Shown here piece by piece: positions 34,993-45,576 of a stretch of DNA of 64,000 nucleotides. The stretch comes from Vibrio pomeroyi (GTDB lineage Bacteria; Pseudomonadota; Gammaproteobacteria; Enterobacterales; Vibrionaceae): contig CP090854.1 of NCBI GenBank assembly GCA_041879425.1, positions 620,001 to 684,000 on the forward strand. Direction: 5' to 3'. The notes beneath the pieces were generated by a model. That model was not told the origin of the DNA. It ran no database searches and saw nothing but the letters and a program-made list of their open reading frames with translations. Position 1 is the first letter of the stretch. Every line of letters begins with the position of its first letter. A program made the translations under genes and the position numbers.

Positions 34993-35601
34993 TTACTTGC
35001 TTAGGTCGTCAGCGTGCTCAGATAGGAATGCTGCAACACCTTTTGGAGATGCGTCCATACCTGATTTACCTTCTTCCCATTGTGCAGGACAAACTTCACC
35101 GTTCTTCTCGTGGAAGTTTAGTGCGTCTACCATGCGTAGCATTTCGTCGATGTTACGACCTAGTGGAAGATCGTTAACTACTTGGTGACGTACAAGACCG
35201 TCAGCGTCGATTAGGAAAGAACCACGGAAAGCAACGCCTGCTTCTGGGTGCTCAACATCGTATGCTTTACAGATTTCGTGCTTAACGTCAGCAACTAGTG
35301 GGTATTTAACTTGACCGATACCGCCGTCAGCGATAGCAGTGTTACGCCATGCGTTGTGAGAGAATTGAGAATCGATAGAAACACCGATTACTTCAACGCC
35401 TTTAGCTTGGAAATCTTCAAGACGGTTGTCGAAAGCGATTAGCTCTGAAGGACAAACGAAAGTGAAGTCTAGTGGGTAGAAGAAAACAACCGCTTTCTTA
35501 CCTTTAGTGAATTCTGCGAAGTTGAAGTTATCAACGATCTCACCGTTACCTAGAACAGCTGCTGCAGTAAAGTCAGGGGCTTGACGACCTACTAGTACCA
35601 T
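34993..35601 (-). CDS. Typical 2-Cys peroxiredoxin (alkyl hydroperoxide reductase C family)
   Basis: A 202-residue thiol peroxidase that reduces H2O2 and organic peroxides. The peroxidatic Cys is in FYPLDFTFVCPSE and the resolving Cys in GEVCPAQWEEG near the C-terminus. GGIG and a full C-terminal helix suggest a sensitive, over-oxidisable form. AGGAGA precedes the ATG. It is divergent from oxyR with a perfect palindrome in the shared promoter region, so peroxide-responsive control by OxyR is likely. Names in use include prxA and ahpC-like, and I leave the symbol blank. Confidence 0.95.
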   Translation of the reverse strand: MVLVGRQAPDFTAAAVLGNGEIVDNFNFAEFTKGKKAVVFFYPLDFTFVCPSELIAFDNRLEDFQAKGVEVIGVSIDSQFSHNAWRNTAIADGGIGQVKYPLVADVKHEICKAYDVEHPEAGVAFRGSFLIDADGLVRHQVVNDLPLGRNIDEMLRMVDALNFHEKNGEVCPAQWEEGKSGMDASPKGVAAFLSEHADDLSK

Positions 35602-35669
35602 TTTGGAATCTCCTAAAAAATTAGTTGGCCCAACACATCTTTGTTTGGGCTCCGTTTCTACGCGACAAA

Positions 35670-35692
35670 CTATAGTACAATCGGTACTATAG
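35670..35692. promoter_or_regulatory. Palindromic operator candidate between prx and oxyR
   Basis: A perfect 9-bp inverted repeat, CTATAGTAC-N5-GTACTATAG, lies 69 nt upstream of the prx start and 120 nt from oxyR. ATAG and CTAT half-sites recall OxyR motifs, but they are 11 nt apart instead of the 7 of the E. coli consensus. Confidence 0.6.
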
Positions 35693-35811
35693 AAAAAAGC
35701 GAATTAAATAGATTAAGTTCATCGAAAAAAGCGATAAGCTTATTCTTTGTCCTTTTCTCAGGTCTTAGGACCTTCGTGTAACTTATCCTACTCATATTAC
35801 AAAGTAATTTC

Positions 35812-36717
35812 ATGAATAAATGGCCAAGTCTTAAGCAACTTCACTATCTTGTTACTCTTCACGAAACACGCCACTTTAGCGACGCCGCTGATCGCTGTTT
35901 CGTTAGCCAATCGACGCTAAGTAAAGGTATCCAAAACCTAGAAGAGCTGATCGGTTGCCCTCTATATGAGAAGAAAGATAAAAAGAGCCCACTTGTTTTC
36001 ACTCAAGCAGGAGAGTTGGTGGTGAAGCATGGTCGAGAGTTATTGGCGAAAGGGCAGGACTTGGTTGAACTCGGAAACTTATGTAATGGCGATGCGATGC
36101 AAGGTCAGCTAAGAGTTGGATGTATCCCAACCATTGCGCCATTTCTTTTGTGTGATTTGGTACAAGAAGCCAACCAACGCTTTCCTCAGCTAAATCTGCT
36201 GTTGCGCGAAGACACTACAACGAACTTACTCGCAGCACTGCGCCATGGTGAGTTAGATGTATTGATTCTGGCTCTGCCTGTTGATATCGACAACATGGAG
36301 AGCAAAGTGGTTGGGCAAGATCCTTTTAGAATGGTGATCAGTCGCAATCAAGCTGACGGTATTCGTGTCCCAATTAAATATGACGATCTGCCAGACGAGT
36401 CTGTATTCCTACTAGAAAATGAACACTGCTTAACTGAGCATGCGGTATCAGCTTGTAAGCTAACCGACAAAGAGAAGATAAATCCGTTCACAGCAACTAG
36501 CTTGCACACATTGGTGCAAATGGTCGCGAACGGTTTGGGGACCACTTTTATTCCGCAAATGGCGATTGATCATGGTTTGTTGGAAAATCAAAACCTAGTG
36601 GTGATTGATCCCCCAGGTCAGCAGGCATACCGAGACATTGGCCTAGTATGGCGCCCGAGCTCTTCGCGTCTCGAGACATTTCATCAGTTAGCGGATGTGG
36701 TGTCTGAATTGCTTTAA
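35812..36717 (+). CDS. oxyR: Hydrogen-peroxide-sensing regulator OxyR
   Basis: A 301-residue LysR-type regulator with the winged helix at about 5-65 (HETRHFSDAADRCFVSQSTLSKGIQNLEE). The redox-active pair is visible as HCLTEHAVSAC, two Cys eight residues apart, matching C199 and C208 of E. coli OxyR. This separates it from other LysR proteins. Divergent arrangement with a 2-Cys peroxiredoxin supports the call. A weak hairpin (36743-36774) follows the stop codon. Confidence 0.95.
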   Translation: MNKWPSLKQLHYLVTLHETRHFSDAADRCFVSQSTLSKGIQNLEELIGCPLYEKKDKKSPLVFTQAGELVVKHGRELLAKGQDLVELGNLCNGDAMQGQLRVGCIPTIAPFLLCDLVQEANQRFPQLNLLLREDTTTNLLAALRHGELDVLILALPVDIDNMESKVVGQDPFRMVISRNQADGIRVPIKYDDLPDESVFLLENEHCLTEHAVSACKLTDKEKINPFTATSLHTLVQMVANGLGTTFIPQMAIDHGLLENQNLVVIDPPGQQAYRDIGLVWRPSSSRLETFHQLADVVSELL

Positions 36718-36988
36718 AAGACTGTCGTCATTTTATGTATTCAACCTTACCTTGCATAGTGGCAGGGTAAGGTTCGTACTTAACTATTTAAATAATATAA
36801 TTATAGTTTTTACTAATTCGGTAGCTAAAGGAATTAAAGAATTCCCCCTGATATTATTAGGGTCATACCTATGAAAAATAACATAAATAAACTATAAAGT
36901 TTAAATAATCTACTAGACAATCTGATTTTTTATTGCATCTATTCTTTTCCTTATGGGGTTATATAACCTATAGTATTTAATGATGTTT
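36718..36988. other. AT-rich intergenic region with an oxyR hairpin and a gene remnant
   Basis: The hairpin AACCTTACCTTGC/GCAGGGTAAGGTT (36743-36774) may terminate oxyR, though it lacks a T run. The rest is very AT-rich. It contains the small degraded frame described separately at 36834-36938. Confidence 0.5.
36834..36938 (-). pseudogene. Remnant of a small membrane-protein gene
   Basis: AAGGAAAAG precedes an ATG (36938) whose third codon is TAA. The same frame then continues open as KIRLSSRLFKLYSLFMLFFI and GMTLIISGGIL before another stop. The hydrophobic stretch looks like the first membrane helix of a protein whose remainder is gone. Its place directly after the duplicated small membrane-protein gene mirrors the second gene of the intact-looking copy at 37.6-38 kb. 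Weak, by itself only suggestive. Confidence 0.35.
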
Positions 36989-37386
36989 TTATTCATTACA
37001 CATTTCTTCAGTGATAGCGAATTTTTCAAATATACCACGCGAGCTTTTTAATTCTAGTTCTTGGCCGCAGTATACATGAGTTGGGCTGTTTGTTTTATAA
37101 TCTTCCATTTTTAAATAATATAGAAAAGAAAGCATGAACGATATAGCAAGTAAAACATATGAAGTTTTATCTTTCATTCTAATATGATCTTTCTTTGTTT
37201 TAAATATTAAGTTTAATTGAACTATACTTATAAAAAAACCCAAAAGAAAGCAGGAGTAAGTAGTATTGATAAGAGATATATCTTATCGGTTCTATAAGAT
37301 CCTATTGGGAAGTATAATATAGGGTAAGAACTGATTAATAATATAATCGTAAACCTAATAGCTTGTTTGTGCTTGCGTAGTTTCAT
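36989..37386 (-). pseudogene. Unrecognised small membrane protein, copy 2, frameshifted in a T7 run
   Basis: AGGAAAA precedes an ATG at 37386 that opens MKLRKHKQAIRFTIILLIS and reads through one and a half hydrophobic segments. It stops at TAA (37228-37230) inside a run of seven T (fwd A7 at 37232-37238). One added T would join it to the following frame, which starts at the TTG at 37243. That frame carries VQLNLIFKTKKDHIR, a further helix (YVLLAISFMLSFLYYLKME) and a C-terminal part with HVYCG and EMC. The joined product would be about 132 residues. It clearly resembles copy 1 at 38014-38418. The function is unknown. Confidence 0.65.
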
Positions 37387-37422
37387 ATATTTTCCTGTAT
37401 TCATTCTGCTGCAGTTCTGTTT

Positions 37423-37465
37423 AAGTGCTAGTAAGTGCTAGTAAGTGCTAGTAAGTGCTGGTAAG
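37423..37465. repeat. Tandem 10-bp repeat, AAGTGCTAGT x4
   Basis: Three perfect copies and one with a single change (AAGTGCTGGT), followed by a fading AAGTGATTGG, lie 37 nt upstream of the copy 2 membrane-protein start, probably in its promoter region. Confidence 0.9.
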
Positions 37466-37579
37466 TGATTGGGATTTATATTTTTTAATTTTATTTAACC
37501 TAATTTTTATCGGAAGCTATGACCTGCTGTAAATCTTATTCAACCTAGATAATTTATTCGATAGATAAACCTGAGTTTT

Positions 37580-38017
37580 CTAGTTGTATGGATTTCTAGG
37601 TCTTGTTAAATGAGACTTTAAAGCTCCATAAAGTAAATAAAAAAGCACTGCAATACTCATATAAGCAGGAAGTGTTCCAAACAAGGATGAATAAACATCA
37701 AGTAGGCTACTATTTTTATTTCCTAGTATTATCCCCCCCCATCGTTGATAGATAATACGTTATAGTATCGCTTCTCTATCAATTCAAAATTGAACTTATG
37801 TACAGAGCGCTTTCCCTCTATATCTAATAGATAGTAATAGGTTTTTAACCCTCTCACATGGACGTTGATATGATCAAGTTGTATTACTTTTGCTTGTTTT
37901 TCTATGCCAGATGTCCAGAATTTGTACGTATCTCCAACAATTTCGTAAAGTGCAAAAGATACAACAGCATAGCCTATTAGAAAAAGAAAACTTTAAATAT
38001 GGGAATGATTTATTCAT
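37580..38017 (-). pseudogene. Unrecognised two-helix membrane protein with two homopolymer frameshifts
   Basis: The ATG at 38017 overlaps the stop of the preceding gene (ATGA). It reads MNKSFPYLKFS, then must lose one T in a T5 run (fwd A5 near 37981-37985) to enter the long middle frame: LIGYAVVSFALYEIVGDTYK, then about 70 polar residues including VHVRGLKTYYYLLDIEGKRS. A G8 run (fwd C8, 37733-37740) then needs one more G to continue as IILGNKNSSLLDVYSS and a second helix (YMSIAVLFYLLYGAL) to TAG at 37580. The repaired length is about 145 residues. Helix, beta-rich loop and helix recall DUF3592-type membrane proteins, but that is a guess. Confidence 0.55.
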
Positions 38018-38418
38018 AAACCGCTACCACATTTTTCTTTTGAAAGCGCAAACTTTTCTAAAAGCCCCACAGAACTTCTCATCATTAATATTGATCCGCA
38101 ATATACATGACTAGTGCTTGTTTCTTTATACTCTTCAACCTTAAAGTAATAAAAAGTAGATAGCGATATGGCTATGATAAAATAAATACCGATATGATGA
38201 TTTTTAGTTTGGTACTTATCATCCCTATTTTTTATTATCAGTGCTAATTGTGCCACGGTAAACACTAAGAGAAAAATTACAAAAAATGAGCTTAGTACAG
38301 TAACAAAGTAAACTCTATCTGAATCATACTCTCCAGAAGGGAAGTATATGAATGGGTAACTGCATACAGTGATGATAACTAGGCATATTATTGAGTTTTT
38401 ATAGTTTGATACTTTCAT
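38014..38418 (-). CDS. Unrecognised small membrane protein, copy 1
   Basis: About 134 residues. I place the start at ATG 38418 (MKVSNYKNSIICLVIITV), with GAGAG upstream, because it aligns with the start of copy 2. The same frame stays open upstream to about 38665 (including a GTG at 38538), encoding ETYIKAIDDYSFGPLNSS and following residues of unknown origin, perhaps the tail of a truncated gene. Three hydrophobic helices (about 10-27, 36-60, 78-93) precede a C-terminal region SHVYCGSILMMRSSVGLLEKFA ending in KEKC. Two Cys are shared with copy 2. The function is unknown. Confidence 0.65.
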   Translation of the reverse strand: MKVSNYKNSIICLVIITVCSYPFIYFPSGEYDSDRVYFVTVLSSFFVIFLLVFTVAQLALIIKNRDDKYQTKNHHIGIYFIIAISLSTFYYFKVEEYKETSTSHVYCGSILMMRSSVGLLEKFALSKEKCGSGL

Positions 38419-38538
38419 TTGTACTCTCAAGAACCGTAACTTTTTGGGCATCTCATTATGAGATGCCAGTATATTCTCCGAACTATTAAGTGGACCAAAT
38501 GAATAGTCGTCAATTGCTTTTATATAAGTTTCCAACAC

Positions 38539-38855
38539 TCCGGAAGAAGCAGCTACACCCTCTACTGTGAATGTAACAACAGTGATACAAGTAATGACAG
38601 GAGCTGAATTCGTTATAACCTCTACATCAAGCCTATTGATAAATATGATTTTTTCACTTTATTACGGAGGTGGTTGTATATGGCGGGTAATATAAACCTC
38701 ATCAATACATTATTCAACTAGTTTTATATTTGATATGGTGTGCGGATTGGTTGTTTATTGTAATGAGTTACGGGGTAAGCGGCAGTGCATTTCTATCGAT
38801 TAAAGTTACCTAATATTGAGCCTCATAGTTTTATGAGGCTCTTCTTATTGTCATA
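38539..38855. other. AT-rich spacer with an open frame of unknown origin
   Basis: On the minus strand the frame of the downstream membrane protein is open from about 38665. It reads FINRLDVEVITNSAPVITC and further residues without an ATG. This could be the C-terminal piece of a lost gene fused to the membrane protein frame. The remainder holds the terminator of the CBS gene and nothing else recognised. Confidence 0.4.
38816..38848 (-). terminator. Terminator of the CBS-domain gene
   Basis: The stem GAGCCTCATA/TATGAGGCTC around GTTT lies 15 nt past the stop codon of the CBS gene on the minus strand. A-rich sequence upstream on the plus strand gives a short U tract. Confidence 0.65.
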
Positions 38856-39302
38856 TCACTCTACTTCCGCTTCTTCTGGCTCGACCTCTTCTTGTAGCTC
38901 TAATAAGTTAATCGCTATCGTGACAAAGTCGCTATCAGTGATAATGCCGACTAATTCATGGTTATCGACGACAGGTAAACAGCCAACTTTGTGTTTTTGC
39001 ATATAAATAGCCGATTCTTTTAATCCAGCACGTGGTTCTACCGACATAACGCTTTTGTGCATTATGTCGTTGAGTGGTGTTGAAAGGGTAAAAGATTGAG
39101 CTTGTGGGATGTTTTGTAGGCTGGATTCTTGAGCGGCGAGAACATCTCGCTGAGTAACCACACCAAGCAGTTTTCTGTCGGCATCGACGACTGGGATATG
39201 GCGGATATCAAGCGCTTCCATCATGTGCTTTGCATCGGCCAGTGAGTGTGAGCGCAATAGAGTATGAGGGTTGCGAGTCATCATATCTTCAACCTTGATC
39301 AT
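38856..39302 (-). CDS. CBS-domain pair protein
   Basis: A 148-residue soluble protein made of two CBS domains (about 7-60 and 78-130). Typical CBS signatures are HIPVVDADRKLLGVVTQRDVL and GCLPVVDNHELVGIITDSDFV, which form an adenine-nucleotide-binding Bateman module. The acidic tail EEVEPEEAEVE is noteworthy. AAGGAGG lies 5 nt upstream of the ATG. It probably senses adenylates and regulates a partner, but none is encoded nearby. Confidence 0.9.
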   Translation of the reverse strand: MIKVEDMMTRNPHTLLRSHSLADAKHMMEALDIRHIPVVDADRKLLGVVTQRDVLAAQESSLQNIPQAQSFTLSTPLNDIMHKSVMSVEPRAGLKESAIYMQKHKVGCLPVVDNHELVGIITDSDFVTIAINLLELQEEVEPEEAEVE

Positions 39303-40689
<1,387 letters not shown>

Positions 40690-40727
40690 TTTAAGCTAGT
40701 TATAAACGATATACATAAGAATTTACG

Positions 40728-40800
40728 GGTGCTAGCAGTAAGCTAGGAGTCGGGCAGGGTGTCTGTCTAATCTCTCGCAAGGAATACGCGACCGCTCCTC
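40728..40800 (+). ncRNA. Putative structured RNA element in the queA-tgt spacer
   Basis: Two stems are visible. CTAGC-AGTAA-GCTAG (40732-40746) is a perfect small hairpin. AGGAG(T)CGG (40745-40753) pairs with CCGCTCCT (40792-40799) with one bulged base around a 38-nt loop. The two overlap by two bases, so they may be alternative or stacked. The stretch is richer in G and C than neighbouring spacers. I do not recognise an Rfam family; a leader or processing element for tgt is only one option. Confidence 0.4.
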
Positions 40801-40836
40801 ATAGAGCCCACTGGACTGAACTTTTGTTTGGCTTAA

Positions 40837-42021
<1,185 letters not shown>

Positions 42022-42132
42022 TATTTCTTTTTTGCGAGCCCTATCTCTCTTCCGAGTGATGGGGCTTGAAAATAAAGGGATGCAACCCAATTAGACAAAC
42101 AATTACGAAAATATAAATAGAGGATGTTTTAA

Positions 42133-42462
42133 ATGTTTATTTCTCAAGCTCACGCAGCAGCAGAAGGTGCACCAGCAGGTGGCGGTTTCGAAATGCTTAT
42201 CATGCTAGGTATGTTCGCTGTGATCTTCTACTTCATGATCTACCGTCCACAAGCTAAGCGTGTTAAAGAGCACAAGAACCTTATGTCTTCTATGGGCAAA
42301 GGCGATGAAGTTCTTACAAGCGGCGGCCTAATCGGCAAGATCACTAAGATTGCAGAAGACAGCGACTACGTTGCTATCGAACTGAATGCAAACAACGAAG
42401 TAGTTATCAAGAAAGACTTCGTTACAGCAGTGCTACCAAAAGGTACTCTGAAATCTCTATAA
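42133..42462 (+). CDS. yajC: Preprotein translocase accessory subunit YajC
   Basis: A 109-residue single-pass inner-membrane protein that associates with SecDF and YidC. After a short periplasmic start, the helix GFEMLIMLGMFAVIFYFMIY is followed by YRPQAKRVKEHKNLMSSMGKGDEVLTSGGL, the family hallmark. GAGGATG lies upstream. It is the first of yajC-secD-secF. Confidence 0.97.
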   Translation: MFISQAHAAAEGAPAGGGFEMLIMLGMFAVIFYFMIYRPQAKRVKEHKNLMSSMGKGDEVLTSGGLIGKITKIAEDSDYVAIELNANNEVVIKKDFVTAVLPKGTLKSL

Positions 42463-42482
42463 ACAGCTAGAGGATCCTCGCT

Positions 42483-44339
42483 GTGCTAAACCGTTACCCG
42501 TTATGGAAGTACCTGATGGTGGTGTTTACTATCGCCATCGCTGCGTTGTACGCACTTCCGAATATATACGGTGAAGATCCGGCAGTTCAAGTTACAGGGG
42601 CGCGTGGCGCCTCTGTAGATATGTCTACGCTGGATGCTGTCACCAATGCTCTTGAAGCTGAAAACCTTTCTACTAAATCCGTTGCTCTAGAAAACGGTTC
42701 CATTCTTGTTCGCTTTAACGATACAGACTCTCAAATTAGTGCCCGTGATGTCATCACTGAAGCATTAGATGAAGACGTAATCGTTGCTTTAAACTTAGCG
42801 GCTTCAACTCCTGATTGGCTTGAATCTATTGGTGCTGCACCAATGAAGCTTGGTCTTGACCTACGTGGTGGTGTTCACTTCTTGATGGAAGTGGATATGG
42901 ACGCTGCGATGCAAAAGCTGGTTGGCCAACAAGAAGAAGCGTTCCGTAGCGAACTTCGTGAAGAAAAAATCCGTTACCGTGCAATTCGCCCATCTGGTAA
43001 AGATGCGGTTGAAGTGATTCTACGTAACGCAGAGCAGCTTGCTGAAGCGAAATCGCTACTGCAATCTAAGCACCAAGACATGACGTTTGTAGATTCTGAA
43101 TCTAACGGTCGTTTTTCTTTGGTTGCTAGCTTCACTGAGACTCGTCTTCAAGAAATCCGCAACTATGCGGTAGAGCAAAACATTACCATTCTACGTAACC
43201 GTGTGAACGAACTTGGTGTTGCTGAGCCTTTGGTTCAACGTCAAGGCGCTAGCCGTATCGTAGTGGAATTGCCTGGTGTTCAAGACACGGCTCGTGCTAA
43301 AGAAATTCTTGGTGCGACGGCGACACTTGAGTTCCGTGAAGTTGATAGTAGTGCTGATTTAGCCGCTGCCGCTTCTGGTCGCGCCCCTGCGGGTAGTGAA
43401 ATCAAGCAAGATCGTGATGGTCGCCCTGTGGTACTTAAGAAGCGCGTTATCCTAGGCGGTTCAAGTATTACTGATGCAAGTTCAAGTGTTGATGAATATG
43501 GTCGTCCTCAAGTTAACATCTCGCTAGACAGCGAAGGTGGTAGCAAGATGTCTGCGTTCTCTCGTCAGAATATCGGTAAGCTAATGGCAACGGTATTTGC
43601 AGAGTACAAAGACAGCGGTCGTAAAACACCTGAAGGCCGAGTGATCTTAAGTAAGCACGAAGAAGTGATTAACCAAGCGACTATTCAGTCTGCACTTGGT
43701 CGTAACTTCCGTATTACTGGTATCGATTCAACGGCTGAAGCTCATAACTTGGCACTTCTACTGCGTGCTGGTGCTCTAATTGCACCTATCTCGATTGTAG
43801 AAGAACGTACGATTGGTCCATCTATGGGTCAGCAAAACATCGATATGGGTATCATGGCGATGGTTTGGGGTATGGCTGCAGTAATGCTATTTACGCTGCT
43901 TTACTACCGTAGCTTTGGCCTGATTGCGAACGTTGCACTAATGGCTAACTTGGTGTTGATTATCGGTGTTATGTCGATGATTCCTGGGGCTACCATGACC
44001 CTGCCAGGTATTGCCGGTATCGTATTAACAGTCGGTATGGCGGTTGATGCGAACGTACTGATCTTTGAGCGTATACGTGAAGAGCTTCGAGATGGACGCA
44101 GTCCGCAACAAGCGATTCACCAAGGTTACGCGAACGCATTCAGCACAATCGCCGATGCCAACATCACCACACTACTAACAGCAATCATTCTATTTGCTGT
44201 GGGTACTGGTGCGATTAAAGGCTTCGCGGTAACGCTGTCTATCGGTATCTTGACTTCAATGTTTACAGCTATTGTCGGAACACGTTGTATCGTGAACCTG
44301 ATGTATGGCGGCAAACGCGTTAAAAAACTGTCGATCTAA
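42483..44339 (+). CDS. secD: Protein translocase subunit SecD
   Basis: A 618-residue RND-family membrane protein that uses the proton motive force to pull proteins through SecYEG. It starts at GTG 42483, with AGAGGA upstream. One N-terminal helix (about 8-27) precedes the large periplasmic P1 domain ([32 protein letters not shown]). The five C-terminal helices include [25 protein letters not shown] sequence and [22 protein letters not shown]. The length matches E. coli SecD (615). Confidence 0.98.
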   Translation: MLNRYPLWKYLMVVFTIAIAALYALPNIYGEDPAVQVTGARGASVDMSTLDAVTNALEAENLSTKSVALENGSILVRFNDTDSQISARDVITEALDEDVIVALNLAASTPDWLESIGAAPMKLGLDLRGGVHFLMEVDMDAAMQKLVGQQEEAFRSELREEKIRYRAIRPSGKDAVEVILRNAEQLAEAKSLLQSKHQDMTFVDSESNGRFSLVASFTETRLQEIRNYAVEQNITILRNRVNELGVAEPLVQRQGASRIVVELPGVQDTARAKEILGATATLEFREVDSSADLAAAASGRAPAGSEIKQDRDGRPVVLKKRVILGGSSITDASSSVDEYGRPQVNISLDSEGGSKMSAFSRQNIGKLMATVFAEYKDSGRKTPEGRVILSKHEEVINQATIQSALGRNFRITGIDSTAEAHNLALLLRAGALIAPISIVEERTIGPSMGQQNIDMGIMAMVWGMAAVMLFTLLYYRSFGLIANVALMANLVLIIGVMSMIPGATMTLPGIAGIVLTVGMAVDANVLIFERIREELRDGRSPQQAIHQGYANAFSTIADANITTLLTAIILFAVGTGAIKGFAVTLSIGILTSMFTAIVGTRCIVNLMYGGKRVKKLSI

Positions 44340-44353
44340 GGCTAGGAATTAAT

Positions 44354-45301
44354 ATGTTTCAGATTCTAAAAGCAGACAAAATGATCGACTTTATGCGTTG
44401 GTCAAAGGTTGCCTTTGTTTTTTCTATCTTGATGATTGGTACTGCTATCTTCACTCTAACAACGAAATCGTTGAACTGGGGTCTAGATTTTACTGGCGGT
44501 ACTCTGATTGAAGTTGGCTTTGAACAACCAGCACACCTTCCTGATATCCGTAGTGCACTAGAAGCCGAAGGCTTTGGTGATGCGACGGTACAGAACTTCG
44601 GTTCAGCTCGTGATGTTATGGTTCGTCTACGTCCACGTGATGGCGTAGCGGGCGAAACTCTTGGTAACCAGATCCTTTCTGCTATTGAGAGCGGTACTGG
44701 TGAGCAAGTTGAAATGCGTCGTATCGAGTTCGTTGGCCCTAACGTGGGTGACGAATTAACAGAAGCGGGTGGCCTTGCTATCTTAGTTTCTCTTATCTGT
44801 ATCTTGATCTACGTATCAGTGCGATTTGAATGGCGTTTGGCGGCGGGTGCGGTATTAGCACTTGCGCACGATGTTATCATCACACTAGGTGTGTTCTCTC
44901 TAATGCAAATTGAGGTAGACCTGACCATCGTAGCAGCCTTGCTAACGGTAGTCGGTTACTCCCTCAACGATACCATCGTTGTATTCGACCGTATTCGTGA
45001 AAACTTCCGTAAGATGCGTAAAGGTGAAGCACCTGAAGTTCTGAACAGCTCAATCACACAAACATTGAGCCGTACATTGATCACTTCCGGTACTACGTTG
45101 TTCGTAGTTATCGCACTGTTCGTTCAGGGCGGCGCTATGATTCACGGTTTCGCAACCGCACTTCTATTGGGTATTACGGTTGGTACTTACTCTTCTATCT
45201 ACGTTGCGTCTGCACTAGCAATGAAGTTGGGTATTACGCGTGAGCACCTAATGCCACCACAAGTGGAAAAAGAAGGTGAAGAGTTTGACGAAATGCCTTA
45301 G
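44354..45301 (+). CDS. secF: Protein translocase subunit SecF
   Basis: A 315-residue partner of SecD with six membrane helices. NWGLDFTGGTLIEVGFE opens the periplasmic domain; GDELTEAGGLAILVSLICILIYVSVRFEWR and VVGYSLNDTIVVFDRIRENF carry the conserved residues of the proton path. It begins 14 nt after secD and is followed by a strong terminator. Confidence 0.98.
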   Translation: MFQILKADKMIDFMRWSKVAFVFSILMIGTAIFTLTTKSLNWGLDFTGGTLIEVGFEQPAHLPDIRSALEAEGFGDATVQNFGSARDVMVRLRPRDGVAGETLGNQILSAIESGTGEQVEMRRIEFVGPNVGDELTEAGGLAILVSLICILIYVSVRFEWRLAAGAVLALAHDVIITLGVFSLMQIEVDLTIVAALLTVVGYSLNDTIVVFDRIRENFRKMRKGEAPEVLNSSITQTLSRTLITSGTTLFVVIALFVQGGAMIHGFATALLLGITVGTYSSIYVASALAMKLGITREHLMPPQVEKEGEEFDEMP

Positions 45302-45330
45302 GCCTTGGCTTAATAGGTTTCGCTAAACCA

Positions 45331-45363
45331 AAAAAAACCGCTAGGCAACTAGCGGTTTTTTTA
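45331..45363 (+). terminator. secDF operon terminator
   Basis: The stem AAACCGCTAG-GCAA-CTAGCGGTTT followed by a T run lies about 35 nt after the secF stop codon. The preceding A run would let it work in the other direction too. Confidence 0.92.
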
Positions 45364-45441
45364 CGTCTGTATTCTATAGGGACGCTCAATACAATTTAAC
45401 GTTGAAGTGAGTTGTGCTTAATGTAGCTAAGAGCCATCTTG

Positions 45442-45484
<43 letters not shown>

Positions 45485-45500
45485 TTGGAATCGCAGATAC

Positions 45501-45528
45501 AAAAAAGCCCCGCAATTGCGAGGCTTTG
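45501..45528 (-). terminator. suhB terminator
   Basis: The hairpin AAAGCC(C)CGCAATTGCG(A)GGCTTT, followed on the minus strand by a T run, lies about 50 nt past the suhB stop codon. Confidence 0.8.
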
Positions 45529-45576
45529 AAATTCTTATGCTTCCTTAAATAAGAAAGCTTTAACGTAAGGCCCGAA

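Noticed and set aside
35670..35692. Calling the prx-oxyR palindrome a confirmed OxyR site
   Set aside because: The half-site spacing does not fit the E. coli OxyR consensus, so it is listed only as an operator candidate.
37890..38114. A 74-codon plus-strand frame in the accessory region
   Set aside because: It lies antisense to the much more protein-like minus-strand membrane-protein frames and has no ribosome-binding site.
38665..38700. A plus-strand 13-codon peptide after GGAGG at 38665
   Set aside because: A ribosome-binding-like sequence precedes an ATG, but the peptide is very short, has no context and is probably chance.
42038..42067. Hairpin after tgt (AGCCC...GGGCT)
   Set aside because: The stem is short and imperfect and has no T run on the plus strand, so a terminator call is not supported.
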